DNA from: Kazachstania africana CBS 2517
Taxonomy: Eukaryota > Ascomycota > Saccharomycetes > Saccharomycetales > Saccharomycetaceae
Assembly (NCBI RefSeq): GCF_000304475.1
Contig: NC_018943.1
Coordinates: forward strand, 868,001 to 932,000
DNA length: 64,000 nt
Direction of reading: 5' to 3'
The translations under genes and the position numbers were made by a program. Shown one piece after another: positions 38,723-47,690 of this stretch. The notes beneath the pieces are model-generated. The model was not told the origin of the DNA. It did not search any database and saw only the letters and a program-made list of their open reading frames with translations. Each line of letters begins with the position of its first letter. The first letter of the stretch is position 1.

Positions 38723-39183
38723 CTGCACCTTTTATTGGGCTTTGCGTCCAGATGCAGCATCCTAGTCTGTCTCTGCCCCTAGTACAACAAAGCTCCCTAT
38801 GCATCCATACCATATCACATCTACCTAAGGAAATTTCAATCCAACATCCTCCACCTAGCAAAATATTTTGTCACTATATAAAATTGATAATAAAGGGCAA
38901 AAAAAAACTCTAAATGATCTCCGTGGGTAAGATGAAATTATCACAGTATGATAGTAGCATCAAATGCTGGCACTCTTCATCCCGCATGTTTAACGATCTG
39001 TCACTCCTCATTTTCCTCTTTCTATATTGAAACCAGTTCATGTACAGAACAAGCTACTTTTTTTGCTCTCGTTGAAATAGAAAATGAACTTATTAAAAAT
39101 GTCATCAAAAACATTGTAGAAATTAAGAAAGGGAAACTCAGCTTCCAAAAGTCCTCCGGCTCTTACATATTCTAAACGCACAT

Positions 39184-41043
39184 ATGTCACATTCAGGGGC
39201 AGCCACATTCAAGAAAGTAGCAGGTATAATTACCATTAATGAAGATGCTTCTCCTGCCGAATTGACATGGAGATCAACATCTGGGGATAAAACACATACC
39301 ATAGTCCTAGATACTATAGATAAGTTACAGGCGACTCCAGCAACAAGTGATAAAATGATTTTAAGGTTGATGTCAAAAGTTGACGAGTCTAAAAAGCAAA
39401 AAGACAATGATGGGAATGAAGTTCTACCGAAACCTCAAATATTCATGTTTTCATTCAATAATAGAACAGTAATGGATAACATCAAGATTACATTACAACA
39501 GATTATTTCTCGTTATAAAGATAATGAAATTTATGAAGAGAAAAGGAGAAAAGAATCCTCTGAACAACCACAGTCACAACAACAGCAGCAGCATCTATCC
39601 GATGTGAGTCTGATCAATACTGAGTCGCTAGATGATTCCCTATCTGAGAAAAAGTTGAGGACAAATCTAAAATTGCAACAGTCTTTACTGAAGTCTAATA
39701 AGACCCTAATGAAAACTTTTCAAGAAACTGTCATCAACTCTGGCTTACCGCCAAATGAATTTTGGTCAACCAGAGTTTCATTATTAAGGGCATTTGCATT
39801 ATCTACATCCCAGAAGATAGGTCCATACAATGTGTTGTCGACCATCAAGCCTGTAGCATCATCTGAAAATAAAGTTAACGTCAATCTTTCCAAAGAAAGA
39901 ATTCTAAGTATATTTCAGAATTATCCAATCGTGAAAAAAGCATATAGCGATAACGTTCCCAAGAACTTTAAAGAGCAAGAATTCTGGGCCAGATTTTTCT
40001 CTTCAAAATTATTTCGTAAACTAAGAGGTGAGAAAATTATGCAAAACGATAGGGGTGATGTTATTATTGACAGATATCTGACGCTAGATCAAGAGTATGA
40101 TAGAATGGATGACGAGAAATTGCTTCATCCCGTGAAAAAATTCATTGATATAGATGGGAATGTTCAAGATGATCCTGTAAGGCAGGGGAATAAACCAGAT
40201 TTCACGATGCAAGCTGGTATCGATGTAAATGGTAATAATGACGGTACAGTTGATATCTTGAAAGGCATGAATAGACTGAGTGAAAAAATGATTATGGCAT
40301 TAGAGAATGAATATTCTAGAAATAGCCTACAGGATCAGGAAAGCCCAGATACTGAAGAGAAAGAAAGTCTAGAAATTATGGATCTACAGAATGCTTTCAA
40401 GGCTGAGTATGCCATGATCCATTTGAAAAAGAAAGATATGAAAAGAACTGAAAATACAACTGCAGCAACAAGTCAAAAAAGCAGCACATTGTCCATAACC
40501 AAAGCTAAGGCTTCATCTGAAATCGCTAACACAATTAATGGTTTAAAGGGACATTTCGATCTGACGAAGGTTACTCCAGATAGTCAGACTAACACTGAAA
40601 TCAATCAACGTGTTATAGCGGCTGTGAAGATAAATGCAAAGCAAGCGAAGCATAATAATTTAGATCCACTACTGGGAGGGTTCATTGGGAATACGAACAA
40701 TTCTGATGCCACTGAAGCTTCTTCAGATTTACCTTTTGAACTATTAGAGAGTTGCAGAATCCTTCATGGTACGTGCTGTGAATTTTTAAAACATTTTTAT
40801 ATTCATTTTCAAAGCGCTGAATATAAACAGGCTGTTACTGTTAACAAACTTTACAAACATTTAAAAGATTGCATCGATAAGCTGAATGAATTATTCAACG
40901 ATGTGAAGACACAAGACGGTGAGGAAATGGCTACAATGTGTGTCGCATATTTGAAGCCTGTGTTTGATTCGATTTCTCTTGCAGTCTCAAAATATGATGA
41001 AGCATTCCTTGAACAAAACAAAAGAGACGCGACGCCGGTATAA
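39184..41043 (+). CDS. TFB1: TFIIH core subunit Tfb1 (p62)
   Basis: Subunit of TFIIH for RNA polymerase II initiation and nucleotide excision repair. The 619 residues (S. cerevisiae 642) start with a PH/GLUE-like domain at about 1-115 that binds acidic activators and Rad4 in the family: GAATFKKVAGIITI, ELTWRSTSGDKTHTIV and a closing FMFSFNNRTVMDNIK. A Gln-rich linker (QSQQQQQH) lies near 130. BSD domains follow at about 165-290 with PNEFWSTRVSLLRA and FKEQEFWARFFSSKLFRK. The C-terminal helices bind other core subunits. It corresponds to YDR311W, while SSZ1 and RRP3 on either side are YHR genes. Confidence 0.94.
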   Translation: MSHSGAATFKKVAGIITINEDASPAELTWRSTSGDKTHTIVLDTIDKLQATPATSDKMILRLMSKVDESKKQKDNDGNEVLPKPQIFMFSFNNRTVMDNIKITLQQIISRYKDNEIYEEKRRKESSEQPQSQQQQQHLSDVSLINTESLDDSLSEKKLRTNLKLQQSLLKSNKTLMKTFQETVINSGLPPNEFWSTRVSLLRAFALSTSQKIGPYNVLSTIKPVASSENKVNVNLSKERILSIFQNYPIVKKAYSDNVPKNFKEQEFWARFFSSKLFRKLRGEKIMQNDRGDVIIDRYLTLDQEYDRMDDEKLLHPVKKFIDIDGNVQDDPVRQGNKPDFTMQAGIDVNGNNDGTVDILKGMNRLSEKMIMALENEYSRNSLQDQESPDTEEKESLEIMDLQNAFKAEYAMIHLKKKDMKRTENTTAATSQKSSTLSITKAKASSEIANTINGLKGHFDLTKVTPDSQTNTEINQRVIAAVKINAKQAKHNNLDPLLGGFIGNTNNSDATEASSDLPFELLESCRILHGTCCEFLKHFYIHFQSAEYKQAVTVNKLYKHLKDCIDKLNELFNDVKTQDGEEMATMCVAYLKPVFDSISLAVSKYDEAFLEQNKRDATPV

Positions 41044-41160
41044 AACATCCAATTATAGACAACAATATATGTATATATTATGAGGATACCGTTATTGAAT
41101 TATTCTATATGATTATTCATTTTAGGAAAGTACAACGATCTATAAGTATAAATATTAATA

Positions 41161-42624
41161 TTATCTTTCTTCTCTATCCATATTTTCTTTGGATTGCATT
41201 CTACCTCTTCTGCCCTTACCTCTTGCAGCTTTTTCTTTACTTCTTCTATTCAATTCCATAACAACTTCACCATTTGCCTTATCCACAGAGTCTCTTAAGG
41301 ATAAAATGATGTCCTTATCGACAGATTCTTTGGGAAGTTTTTTACCAAGAACTTCTTCAATTCTTAATATTAATTCTAGATCATATTGTGACACTAAGGA
41401 AATTGACTTACCTGATCTACCAGCTCTTGCAGTTCTACCAACACGATGAATGTATGATTTAGAATCAACTGGAATATCATAGTTAATAACAATATCCACA
41501 GAAGGAATATCTAAACCTCTGGCAGCAACATCTGTGGCTACTAGAATTGACCTTTTACCAGCCTTGAATAAATCCAAGGCACCAGTTCTCTGATTTTGAT
41601 TTAAATCACCATGTAATGCAGTGGCATTAAATTCCAGAAGATTTGCTAGACCTGCTATCCTTTCAGCATTAGCTTTGGTTCTTGTGAAGATAATAAAAGT
41701 CTTTCCATGAAATTCATTCAATAAATATATCAAAAAAGTGTTTTTTAGACCGCCTGGTACAACCATTAATGTTTGGACCAGAGTATCGACAGTTTGGTAT
41801 TTATTTGAGACTGCACATTTTACTGGATTTGTCAAACTTGCTCTTTGTAACTTGTCGATCTTAGAGGTCATGGTAGCAGAGAAAAGATAGGTTGTTCTTC
41901 CTTCAGTTGGTAAAATCTTTAGAATTCTATCTAGCACAGGTCCGAATTCCATATCTAATAATCTATCCGCTTCATCCATGACTAAGTATCTTAACTTTCT
42001 CAGTGAAAACCCACGAGTGTTTTCTAAATGATCCATCAGTCTACCTGGCGTGGCGATAATAATGTGTGGCTTTCTCATAAGATCTCTAGCTTGGTCCATC
42101 ATATTCATACCACCCACAATACAAACAGTACGGACACCCATTAACGAACCCAATGAATCAAATGTTTCTTTTATTTGTTGGGCTAATTCTCTGGTAGGTG
42201 ATAAGATACAAGCATAGTATGGAAGTTGATCATGCCATAAGCTGTTTAAAATTGGAATAGCAAATGCAGCAGTCTTACCTGAACCCGTTTGAGCTAACCC
42301 AATGATATCTTTACCATTCAACGCAGGAGGAATGGATTTTGATTGAATTGGTGTAGGTTTCTCATAATTCAAGTTCTTACAAGCTTGAATCAACTCAGGT
42401 ACTAAATTTAATTCAGTGAACGATTCAAATGTTTCATCATTACCAGCATCTTCTTCAGCAGCGTTATTCTTAACTATTATTCCCTTTTCCTCATCTGAAG
42501 AGTTGATGGCTTCGTCTTCTTTCAGTTTCTTCTGATTTTCTAGAGCTTTAGCTTTAATCTTTGCAGCTAAGGATGAAATTTCAGTGTTATTGGATTTGGA
42601 ATGTTTAGTAACCTTACCACTCAT
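41161..42624 (-). CDS. RRP3: DEAD-box rRNA helicase Rrp3
   Basis: Nucleolar ATP-dependent RNA helicase required for early 35S pre-rRNA cleavages and 18S rRNA formation. The 487 residues (S. cerevisiae 501) contain the full motif set: a Q motif with PTPIQSKSIP near 92, motif I AQTGSGKT near 115, PTRELAQQI, TPGRLMDH, motif II VMDEADRLL near 215, SAT, the C-terminal RecA domain with IIFTRTKANAERI, DVAARGLDIP, and motif VI HRVGRTARAGRSG near 393. The C-terminal tail is Arg/Lys/Gly-rich. Convergent with TFB1. Confidence 0.95.
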   Translation of the reverse strand: MSGKVTKHSKSNNTEISSLAAKIKAKALENQKKLKEDEAINSSDEEKGIIVKNNAAEEDAGNDETFESFTELNLVPELIQACKNLNYEKPTPIQSKSIPPALNGKDIIGLAQTGSGKTAAFAIPILNSLWHDQLPYYACILSPTRELAQQIKETFDSLGSLMGVRTVCIVGGMNMMDQARDLMRKPHIIIATPGRLMDHLENTRGFSLRKLRYLVMDEADRLLDMEFGPVLDRILKILPTEGRTTYLFSATMTSKIDKLQRASLTNPVKCAVSNKYQTVDTLVQTLMVVPGGLKNTFLIYLLNEFHGKTFIIFTRTKANAERIAGLANLLEFNATALHGDLNQNQRTGALDLFKAGKRSILVATDVAARGLDIPSVDIVINYDIPVDSKSYIHRVGRTARAGRSGKSISLVSQYDLELILRIEEVLGKKLPKESVDKDIILSLRDSVDKANGEVVMELNRRSKEKAARGKGRRGRMQSKENMDREER

Positions 42625-43278
42625 TATAGTATAGTATGAAAGCTGATAATAGTGTCTCGACGTTTGTAAAAGTGTTCCTCTATTACTATGTTAACTATTC
42701 TTTTTCTGAAAAATTTACTCGCAGCTCATCGCAAAATTGATACTAGAAGAGCGTCATCCGTTACGGTCGCACCGCAAGTATAAACAAACGGCTGGAACAG
42801 CTGCTTATGGCCAGGCAGCCAAGTTACCCAGGCCGCACGTTGTGTATATTCGAGTATATTAGTGGCTGGTAGTATAGTTTGTGTGGGTCCGACTATTGAA
42901 GAGCCAGCTTTTCAAGGTTCCGGTATCCTAAATTAGAAAGCTTCACAATGTGTGAAGAATCTTCGCTAAGGAAGAGGAAGCGAATCTATAAGATATTTTA
43001 TCATATCTGAGGCTCATTAATGATAGGCCATTGAGTGTAAGGGTGCTCTAGCGCTGGATTTATGGAAGGTAATTAGATTTCAATGTTCAGTAGTTGTTGT
43101 ACTATGTTGGCCATTTCACACGCTTTCCACAGAGATTGCTGTTGTGTCTCCCATCTGATATAGCCATTTTGTGGCACTACTAATACTTGAAAATTTAGGG
43201 TGGGTTTTGGAGAAGTTCTTGTGATTTGACAAGTCTAATTTGGTGACCTTCTGCCCATATCCCAACATCAATTTAATA
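42625..43278. other. RRP3 upstream region to tRNA-Pro
   Basis: 654 bases without a gene. S. cerevisiae SSF1/SSF2 would be expected between RRP3 and PIB1 and is not here. It contains the RRP3 promoter motifs and, directly before the tRNA, the Pol III initiator-like CAACA (43263-43267). Confidence 0.5.
42707..42732 (-). promoter_or_regulatory. RRPE and PAC upstream of RRP3
   Basis: TGAAAAATTTAC (42707-42718) is an RRPE, and GCTCATCGC (42724-42732) is the PAC box GCGATGAGC on the coding strand. They lie 83-108 bases upstream of the RRP3 start codon. Confidence 0.7.
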
Positions 43279-43388
43279 GGGCGTGTGGTCTAGTGGTATG
43301 ATTCTCGCTTTGGGCGATTCTTAAGGAACACTTGGGAAATAAATCACAAACATGCGAGAGGCCCTGGGTTCAATTCCCAGCTCGCCCC
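43279..43388 (+). tRNA. tP(UGG): tRNA-Pro (anticodon UGG), intron-containing
   Basis: The acceptor GGGCGTG pairs with CTCGCCC (one mismatch) plus discriminator C. The anticodon loop TTTGGGT carries UGG, and the T arm is CTGGGTTCAATTCCCAG. A 38-base intron at 43315-43352 follows G37; removing it leaves a 72-base tRNA. The S. cerevisiae tP(UGG) intron is about 31 bases. Oligo-T terminators follow (T5 near 43396, T8 near 43405). Confidence 0.96.
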
Positions 43389-43652
43389 AATTAAGTTTTT
43401 ACGATTTTTTTTCTAAATTCGATTATACTGTGCTGGAATAATGACTCTTATACCTTATAACTCACTATTATATTCCGGTAATGTGATTATTAAAGTATTA
43501 TATAGCATATAGAGAATATTTTTAATAAATGCAGATGTTAGTCAAAGCCTTTTGACAATAAACGACCAAAAAAAAAAAGAAGCTGTTGTTGCAGCATATA
43601 ATTACAATGATGCTATGCAAATATGGTATTGTGTGGCAGATAAATTGTGCCT

Positions 43653-44561
43653 TCAAAGTATGGCATCGTGGAACGGGCAGAAATTCTTACTTGTATTGGC
43701 TTTATTATTAGATTTCAATTTTTGCTGTCTTTTGTTGAACCAACTCTTGATACATTTATAATGGAACACGCACAGGCATTCTAGACGTCCCACTTTATCG
43801 CCAGGGATCATTTCTTCGAAACAGATAGGGCATTCTGGGTATTCCTCAGTGGTTTTAGTATTATCCTTTGCAACTTTGTACACTAACATTCTATTTCTAT
43901 TTGTCGGGCAATTATTTTCTTGATCATTTGACAATCCAGAGGCAACGCTTGTGGTTTGATGCTGCTGAGCACGTTCAGCTCTTGTTAGACATTCTTTAAT
44001 GTGATCCTCTATTTCTTCATTACCACTAAATTCTGAGAAGTCGAAATTACAGATAGGACAATGATTCTCTTCCTCATCGTGGCCGTGGTGCGACGAAGTT
44101 TCAGGAGCCGAAATTACTGTATCTGTTGTCAACTCATTTGTCGAATCGTCCTTTGTGTTTGTGACACTGACTGATGGAGTCCGTTCTGTGATGCTATCGC
44201 CTATTGTAGTTTGGGTAGATTCAAACAAATCTGAGTTCTCCATATTTAGCATCCTTCTCCAAGGATGTATAATCAATCCCATTTGCATCATATTCTGGTA
44301 GCATGCATCACACGTACGATAAGGAGGTAACTCAGCTTCAATATCGGTAGGTTTTCTAACAACTTTCACTCTTTCTTCGTTGTATCTTGCAAACTTGGAA
44401 GCACATGACCCGCAAAAGATACCACCACAACACCTGCAATGATGTCTTCTCACCAGTATATTGAAACTAGACTGACAACTTAGACAGTTTCGTATATCTT
44501 TATCTGGTTGCCAAAATGCAAATGCATTTAAGAGCGACGATGAACCGTCCTGCTCAGTCAT
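43653..44561 (-). CDS. PIB1: FYVE-RING E3 ubiquitin ligase Pib1
   Basis: Endosomal/vacuolar-membrane ubiquitin ligase that binds PI3P. The 302 residues (S. cerevisiae 286) start with a FYVE domain at about 20-91: NCLSC, the PI3P signature VRRHHCRCCGGIFC, and the closing CDAC. A C-terminal RING lies at about 243-300: CPIC ... LECLCVFHYKCIKSW ... NFCPFH. Between them CPIC plus HIKEC (about 167-190) forms a possible extra CCHC finger. The middle is Ser/Thr-rich. It matches YDR313C, so a chromosome IV-type gene sits between chromosome VIII-type RRP3 and HTD2. Confidence 0.93.
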   Translation of the reverse strand: MTEQDGSSSLLNAFAFWQPDKDIRNCLSCQSSFNILVRRHHCRCCGGIFCGSCASKFARYNEERVKVVRKPTDIEAELPPYRTCDACYQNMMQMGLIIHPWRRMLNMENSDLFESTQTTIGDSITERTPSVSVTNTKDDSTNELTTDTVISAPETSSHHGHDEEENHCPICNFDFSEFSGNEEIEDHIKECLTRAERAQQHQTTSVASGLSNDQENNCPTNRNRMLVYKVAKDNTKTTEEYPECPICFEEMIPGDKVGRLECLCVFHYKCIKSWFNKRQQKLKSNNKANTSKNFCPFHDAIL

Positions 44562-44822
44562 TTTCTTCTGATTATGACTGTGATGAACCCCTCAAATCCA
44601 CGAAATATTATATCCACGACTATATAATGCAACTAAATAGTATCGCAGAATGTATATTTGTTCTCTATAAATATCTGTTTCACTGATGAGACGGCTTAAA
44701 TAGAATTTGCGAATATTTTATATATCAATTTTGCCGGAACTGAATCTGAAAGACATCAAGATGACAGTAAAATTAAATACAACACATCTTCGCTAGAAAA
44801 GGACCAATTTTGGCATGTTTTC

Positions 44823-45629
44823 ATGTCTGTTTGGCGCAATTTGAAATGGACAATCAAGGATTACACCTCACATTTTCAGTTAGATCGGTACTATGCTTTG
44901 TTTCAGGATAAGATGCCTAGAGAATTGACAAAATCTCATGGTGTGACTAATGGATCACACTTTCTATATTTCAATCCGTCATTCACCCAGTTGTCAAAAG
45001 ATGGGTATTTCGAGTATCAGACGCCTTCAGCTTTGGACAAAGATAGAAGTGCCTTCTTTAAGAGGCGAGTATGGGCAGGGGGGTCTGTTACACACTCAAA
45101 GTCTTTACAACTGGACACAGAATACACTTGCATTGAAAGCATCAAGAGCTTGAAAAAGTACGGGGATGGCACATTTGTCACTATAGAGAGGGCTATTAGA
45201 GGAGGTGACAAAGAGTGTTTGAAAGAAGTAAGGACATTGGTTTATACAAACTCTTCTCCGCTGGTCAAGCCACTTAGTATTTCAAATCAGGGCCACGAAA
45301 TTGGAAATGTATTGTTCACAGAAATGGATGTAATAAGATATGGGCAATTGACATCTAATCCACATAGGATTCATTGGGATGTAGATTATTCCAAAACTGT
45401 TGAAAGTTATGATAACATAATTGTGCAGGGCCCATTTTCCGTGCAAATATTGGTTTCCTTTGCTGAATCTTACTTAAAAAGACGTATCAAGAAGTATCGA
45501 TACTATAACTTGAATAATATATACCCTGCTAAGCCAATTGCTGTGGTGGCCCTGAGAAAAACTGCATTTTGTTTAGTAGACTCGAACTATCCCAGAATTG
45601 TATATACAAGATTGGAAATTATTGAATAA
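44823..45629 (+). CDS. HTD2: Mitochondrial 3-hydroxyacyl-thioester dehydratase Htd2
   Basis: Dehydratase of mitochondrial type II fatty-acid synthesis, the pathway that supplies octanoate for lipoic acid. The 268 residues (S. cerevisiae 280) follow the family's two-hotdog layout: an N-terminal half with HFLYFNPS and RRVWAGGSV, and a C-terminal MaoC-like hotdog with FTEMDVIRYGQLTSNPHRIHWD near 178-199 and VQGPFSVQILVSFAESYL near 214-231. The RYGQLTSNPHRIH segment resembles the hydratase-2 motif. The N terminus (SVWRNLKWTIKD) has a weak presequence-like character. S. cerevisiae DYS1 should follow and is absent. Confidence 0.9.
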   Translation: MSVWRNLKWTIKDYTSHFQLDRYYALFQDKMPRELTKSHGVTNGSHFLYFNPSFTQLSKDGYFEYQTPSALDKDRSAFFKRRVWAGGSVTHSKSLQLDTEYTCIESIKSLKKYGDGTFVTIERAIRGGDKECLKEVRTLVYTNSSPLVKPLSISNQGHEIGNVLFTEMDVIRYGQLTSNPHRIHWDVDYSKTVESYDNIIVQGPFSVQILVSFAESYLKRRIKKYRYYNLNNIYPAKPIAVVALRKTAFCLVDSNYPRIVYTRLEIIE

Positions 45630-45690
45630 ATTCGTTAAAAGATTTATATTACATGTAAAATTATATGCTATTTATTTGAGTAGGAAAATC

Positions 45691-46767
45691 TTAGACTCCG
45701 TTTCCTCTCATCTTTTCTGCATTTATAATATCAGCACCTAGTGCTTCCATATTTTCTCTTTCAATTAATGATCCAATATTTGGATAAGCCATACTGGCCT
45801 CATATGCGCTAATAATACGTTCTTGTGTTATTCCAATTTCACAATATGCCAATGCCTTGATTACATTAGCATAACGGGTTACTGTTTGTCTCATACTATT
45901 GCTGATATCTGGATCATTTTCATCGGAATATATTTGCCATGAAGATTCTTCTTCTAATCTTGTTATAGACACATTTTGTGTAGGATTTAATGATGTAGCA
46001 CCGGTTGGCCCATTTGCACTTCCACTACTACCAGCCATTGGCGAATCTCTTGCCAAATCCATTTTAGAAGTCTTTCTAAGCCAAATGTACCCATTTACAC
46101 CGAGTACGATGGTAACATTTCCCGGAAGGTTATGTGTATGATTCTTGGATCTAACAATTAGCGAACTTGGTACTTGACAGAAGAGTCCGTTTCTTAGTTT
46201 ACCGTATTTCAAAGATCTGGTATGTAAAGAAGCACTACCATCTTGAAATAGGGATTGTACTTCAGCATTTAATAGATCACCTTCTTTTAAAAAACTTCTC
46301 ATTTGTAATTCATCACTTTCAGATTTTCTCCTCAAGATACCACCCGGTAGATTAACAGAACCAAGCATTAAAACAGCATGCTGTTTACCACCTATATCGA
46401 CTTTCCATCTCTTATTGCCGACTTCTGCGATTCTTCCCACGATGTGATCACCAGTTTCAGGTGAATAACGTCCTCTTAGTGGAGTCACAGATAATAATCT
46501 ATTGACTCTAGAAACGGTACCTGCCACTGAGGAATAAGTCATGTTATCAAGAAAGTAGGTACCATGACCTCTCATCCATATCGGGTCATCCGTAACCAAT
46601 TCACCTGGTGTAACGATCTGTGATTTGGCTAAATCCTCGTTATTTTGTTGAGCTTCAGAATCTGACATATAGACATCTTCATCATCGGATTCGTATCTGC
46701 TGTCATTAGATAAAGGTGTCTGTTGGAAACTACCTTTTCCCTTGACTATTGTGATCACTTCAGACAT
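45691..46767 (-). CDS. RRP4: Exosome cap subunit Rrp4
   Basis: S1/KH cap protein of the RNA exosome, acting in 5.8S rRNA 3' maturation and RNA decay in nucleus and cytoplasm. The 358 residues match S. cerevisiae (359). An N-terminal domain contains VTPGELVTDDPIWMRGHGTY near 50-70. The S1 domain at about 100-180 contains GDHIVGRIAEVGNKRWKVDIGG, SVNLPGG and FLKEGDLLNAEVQ. The KH domain follows with YGKLRNGLFCQVP and VILGVNGYIW-like VTIVLGVNGYIWL. C-terminal helices end in ADIINAEKMRG. Convergent with HTD2. Confidence 0.95.
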   Translation of the reverse strand: MSEVITIVKGKGSFQQTPLSNDSRYESDDEDVYMSDSEAQQNNEDLAKSQIVTPGELVTDDPIWMRGHGTYFLDNMTYSSVAGTVSRVNRLLSVTPLRGRYSPETGDHIVGRIAEVGNKRWKVDIGGKQHAVLMLGSVNLPGGILRRKSESDELQMRSFLKEGDLLNAEVQSLFQDGSASLHTRSLKYGKLRNGLFCQVPSSLIVRSKNHTHNLPGNVTIVLGVNGYIWLRKTSKMDLARDSPMAGSSGSANGPTGATSLNPTQNVSITRLEEESSWQIYSDENDPDISNSMRQTVTRYANVIKALAYCEIGITQERIISAYEASMAYPNIGSLIERENMEALGADIINAEKMRGNGV

Positions 46768-46824
46768 GGTTTCTTGACTGTCTATAAAGGCTGTTTCAAT
46801 ATTTTAACAGTTCATTCAAGTCAT

Positions 46825-46838
46825 CTCAAAATTTTTCA
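46825..46838 (-). promoter_or_regulatory. RRPE-like motif upstream of RRP4
   Basis: CTCAAAATTTTTCA reads TGAAAAATTTTGAG on the coding strand, an RRPE, 58-71 bases upstream of the RRP4 start. Nearby CATC motifs (46822, 46852) are weak PAC-like sequences. Confidence 0.5.
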
Positions 46839-46930
46839 ATATTTTTATTTTTCATCACCGAGAGCACAGTGAAAGGAAAACGACAGTGTCAATTAGATGG
46901 ATGGTAAAGCTGAGAATCGATGCTAAGCCC

Positions 46931-46994
46931 ATGGAAAGACCCTCAATTGAGGCTCATTTCGGAGGAAATGGAAGCCTAGAGGGTGCTTTTCCAT
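46931..46994. other. Nested imperfect hairpin, potential structured RNA
   Basis: The outer arm ATGGAAAGACCCTC (46931-46944) pairs with GAGGGTGCTTTTCCAT (46979-46994): 7 bp, an internal loop, then 5 bp. The inner stem GGCT-CATTTC pairs with GAAATG-GA-AGCC (46951-46976) around a four-base loop GGAG. About 22 base pairs in 64 bases. An overlapping 12-bp palindrome CCTCAATTGAGG (46941-46952) would compete. Whether it is transcribed is unknown. Confidence 0.45.
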
Positions 46995-47690
46995 TGCTTC
47001 CAATTTGAGGGCGTCTTGAAAGTGGCGTGACCGGAAAATGGTTTGCCTATCCAGATATAGATCTTTGCTCGACAAATGGCGACAACTACCGTTAAACTCT
47101 CTCTGAATAATCATAATCTCTTACCTGAAGCTAACGAGTCAGAATAATTCCAGACTTATCCATTGGCTTCCGTGCACCATATTTTCCAACTTGCCCCTTT
47201 CATTGACAAAACGATAAAAGTGGCACTGTAACTTTTAGCTTTTAGAAAATTACAAGCCAAACAGCAAGATAACTCCAACATGGAACATCTATATAGTTAT
47301 GTACTTTATTGCCAAATGAGGTACACAGCTGTCAGAATGTGAATATCCACATTTCAAAAAAGATTTCCACTGGACCACAGCAACCTACAATACTGACTCA
47401 CAAGATAGAAAACATACTGTTCACAGCAACGGCTACATCTCTACAACTTTCAAGGTTACCGAGTTACATGGCCACCTTCCAATATCTTTAGCTTTCTCCC
47501 TGTCTTTTAATCGTTTACACACGTTAGGACAAATTATCGGTGTTCTTCAAGAATAAACGAAAATCTATCACATTTCGAACAAATATATATATATATATCT
47601 CGAGGCAGGGAAGCTTTCTTTTGATGTAACATCTTATAAGAGTAAGTTCGTTACCAAGAAATAAGCTCTATACTGCATCGTAAGTAGACA

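Larger units (their letters stand above)
38056..39183. other. SSZ1-TFB1 divergent intergenic region (1.1 kb)
   Basis: Holds the SSZ1 promoter (PAC/RRPE), an E-box-like TTCACGTG at about 38163-38170, and a 30-bp tandem repeat at 38642-38722. A 95-codon minus-strand frame at 38574-38861 is Cys-rich but begins at TTG and reads through the tandem repeat; it is not accepted as a gene. Confidence 0.5.
46768..47690. other. RRP4-ERG7 divergent intergenic region (0.9 kb)
   Basis: No gene visible; 60-63-codon open frames are not family-like. It contains an RRPE-type CTCAAAATTTTTCA (46825-46838) for RRP4, the nested hairpin at 46931-46994, and a TA tract at about 47583-47598 near the ERG7 start. No exact TCGTATA sterol element was found here. 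Confidence 0.5.

Noticed and set aside
38574..38861. Cys-rich 95-codon minus-strand frame upstream of TFB1
   Set aside because: Starts at TTG, reads through a tandem repeat, and has no homologue I recognise.
43105..43267. LTR-like segment TGTTGG ... CCAACA just upstream of tRNA-Pro, suggesting a solo LTR
   Set aside because: Only six terminal bases are complementary, there is no target-site duplication (TACTA versus TCAAT), it is short (163 bases), and CAACA at this position is the usual Pol III initiator context, also seen upstream of tRNA-Tyr.
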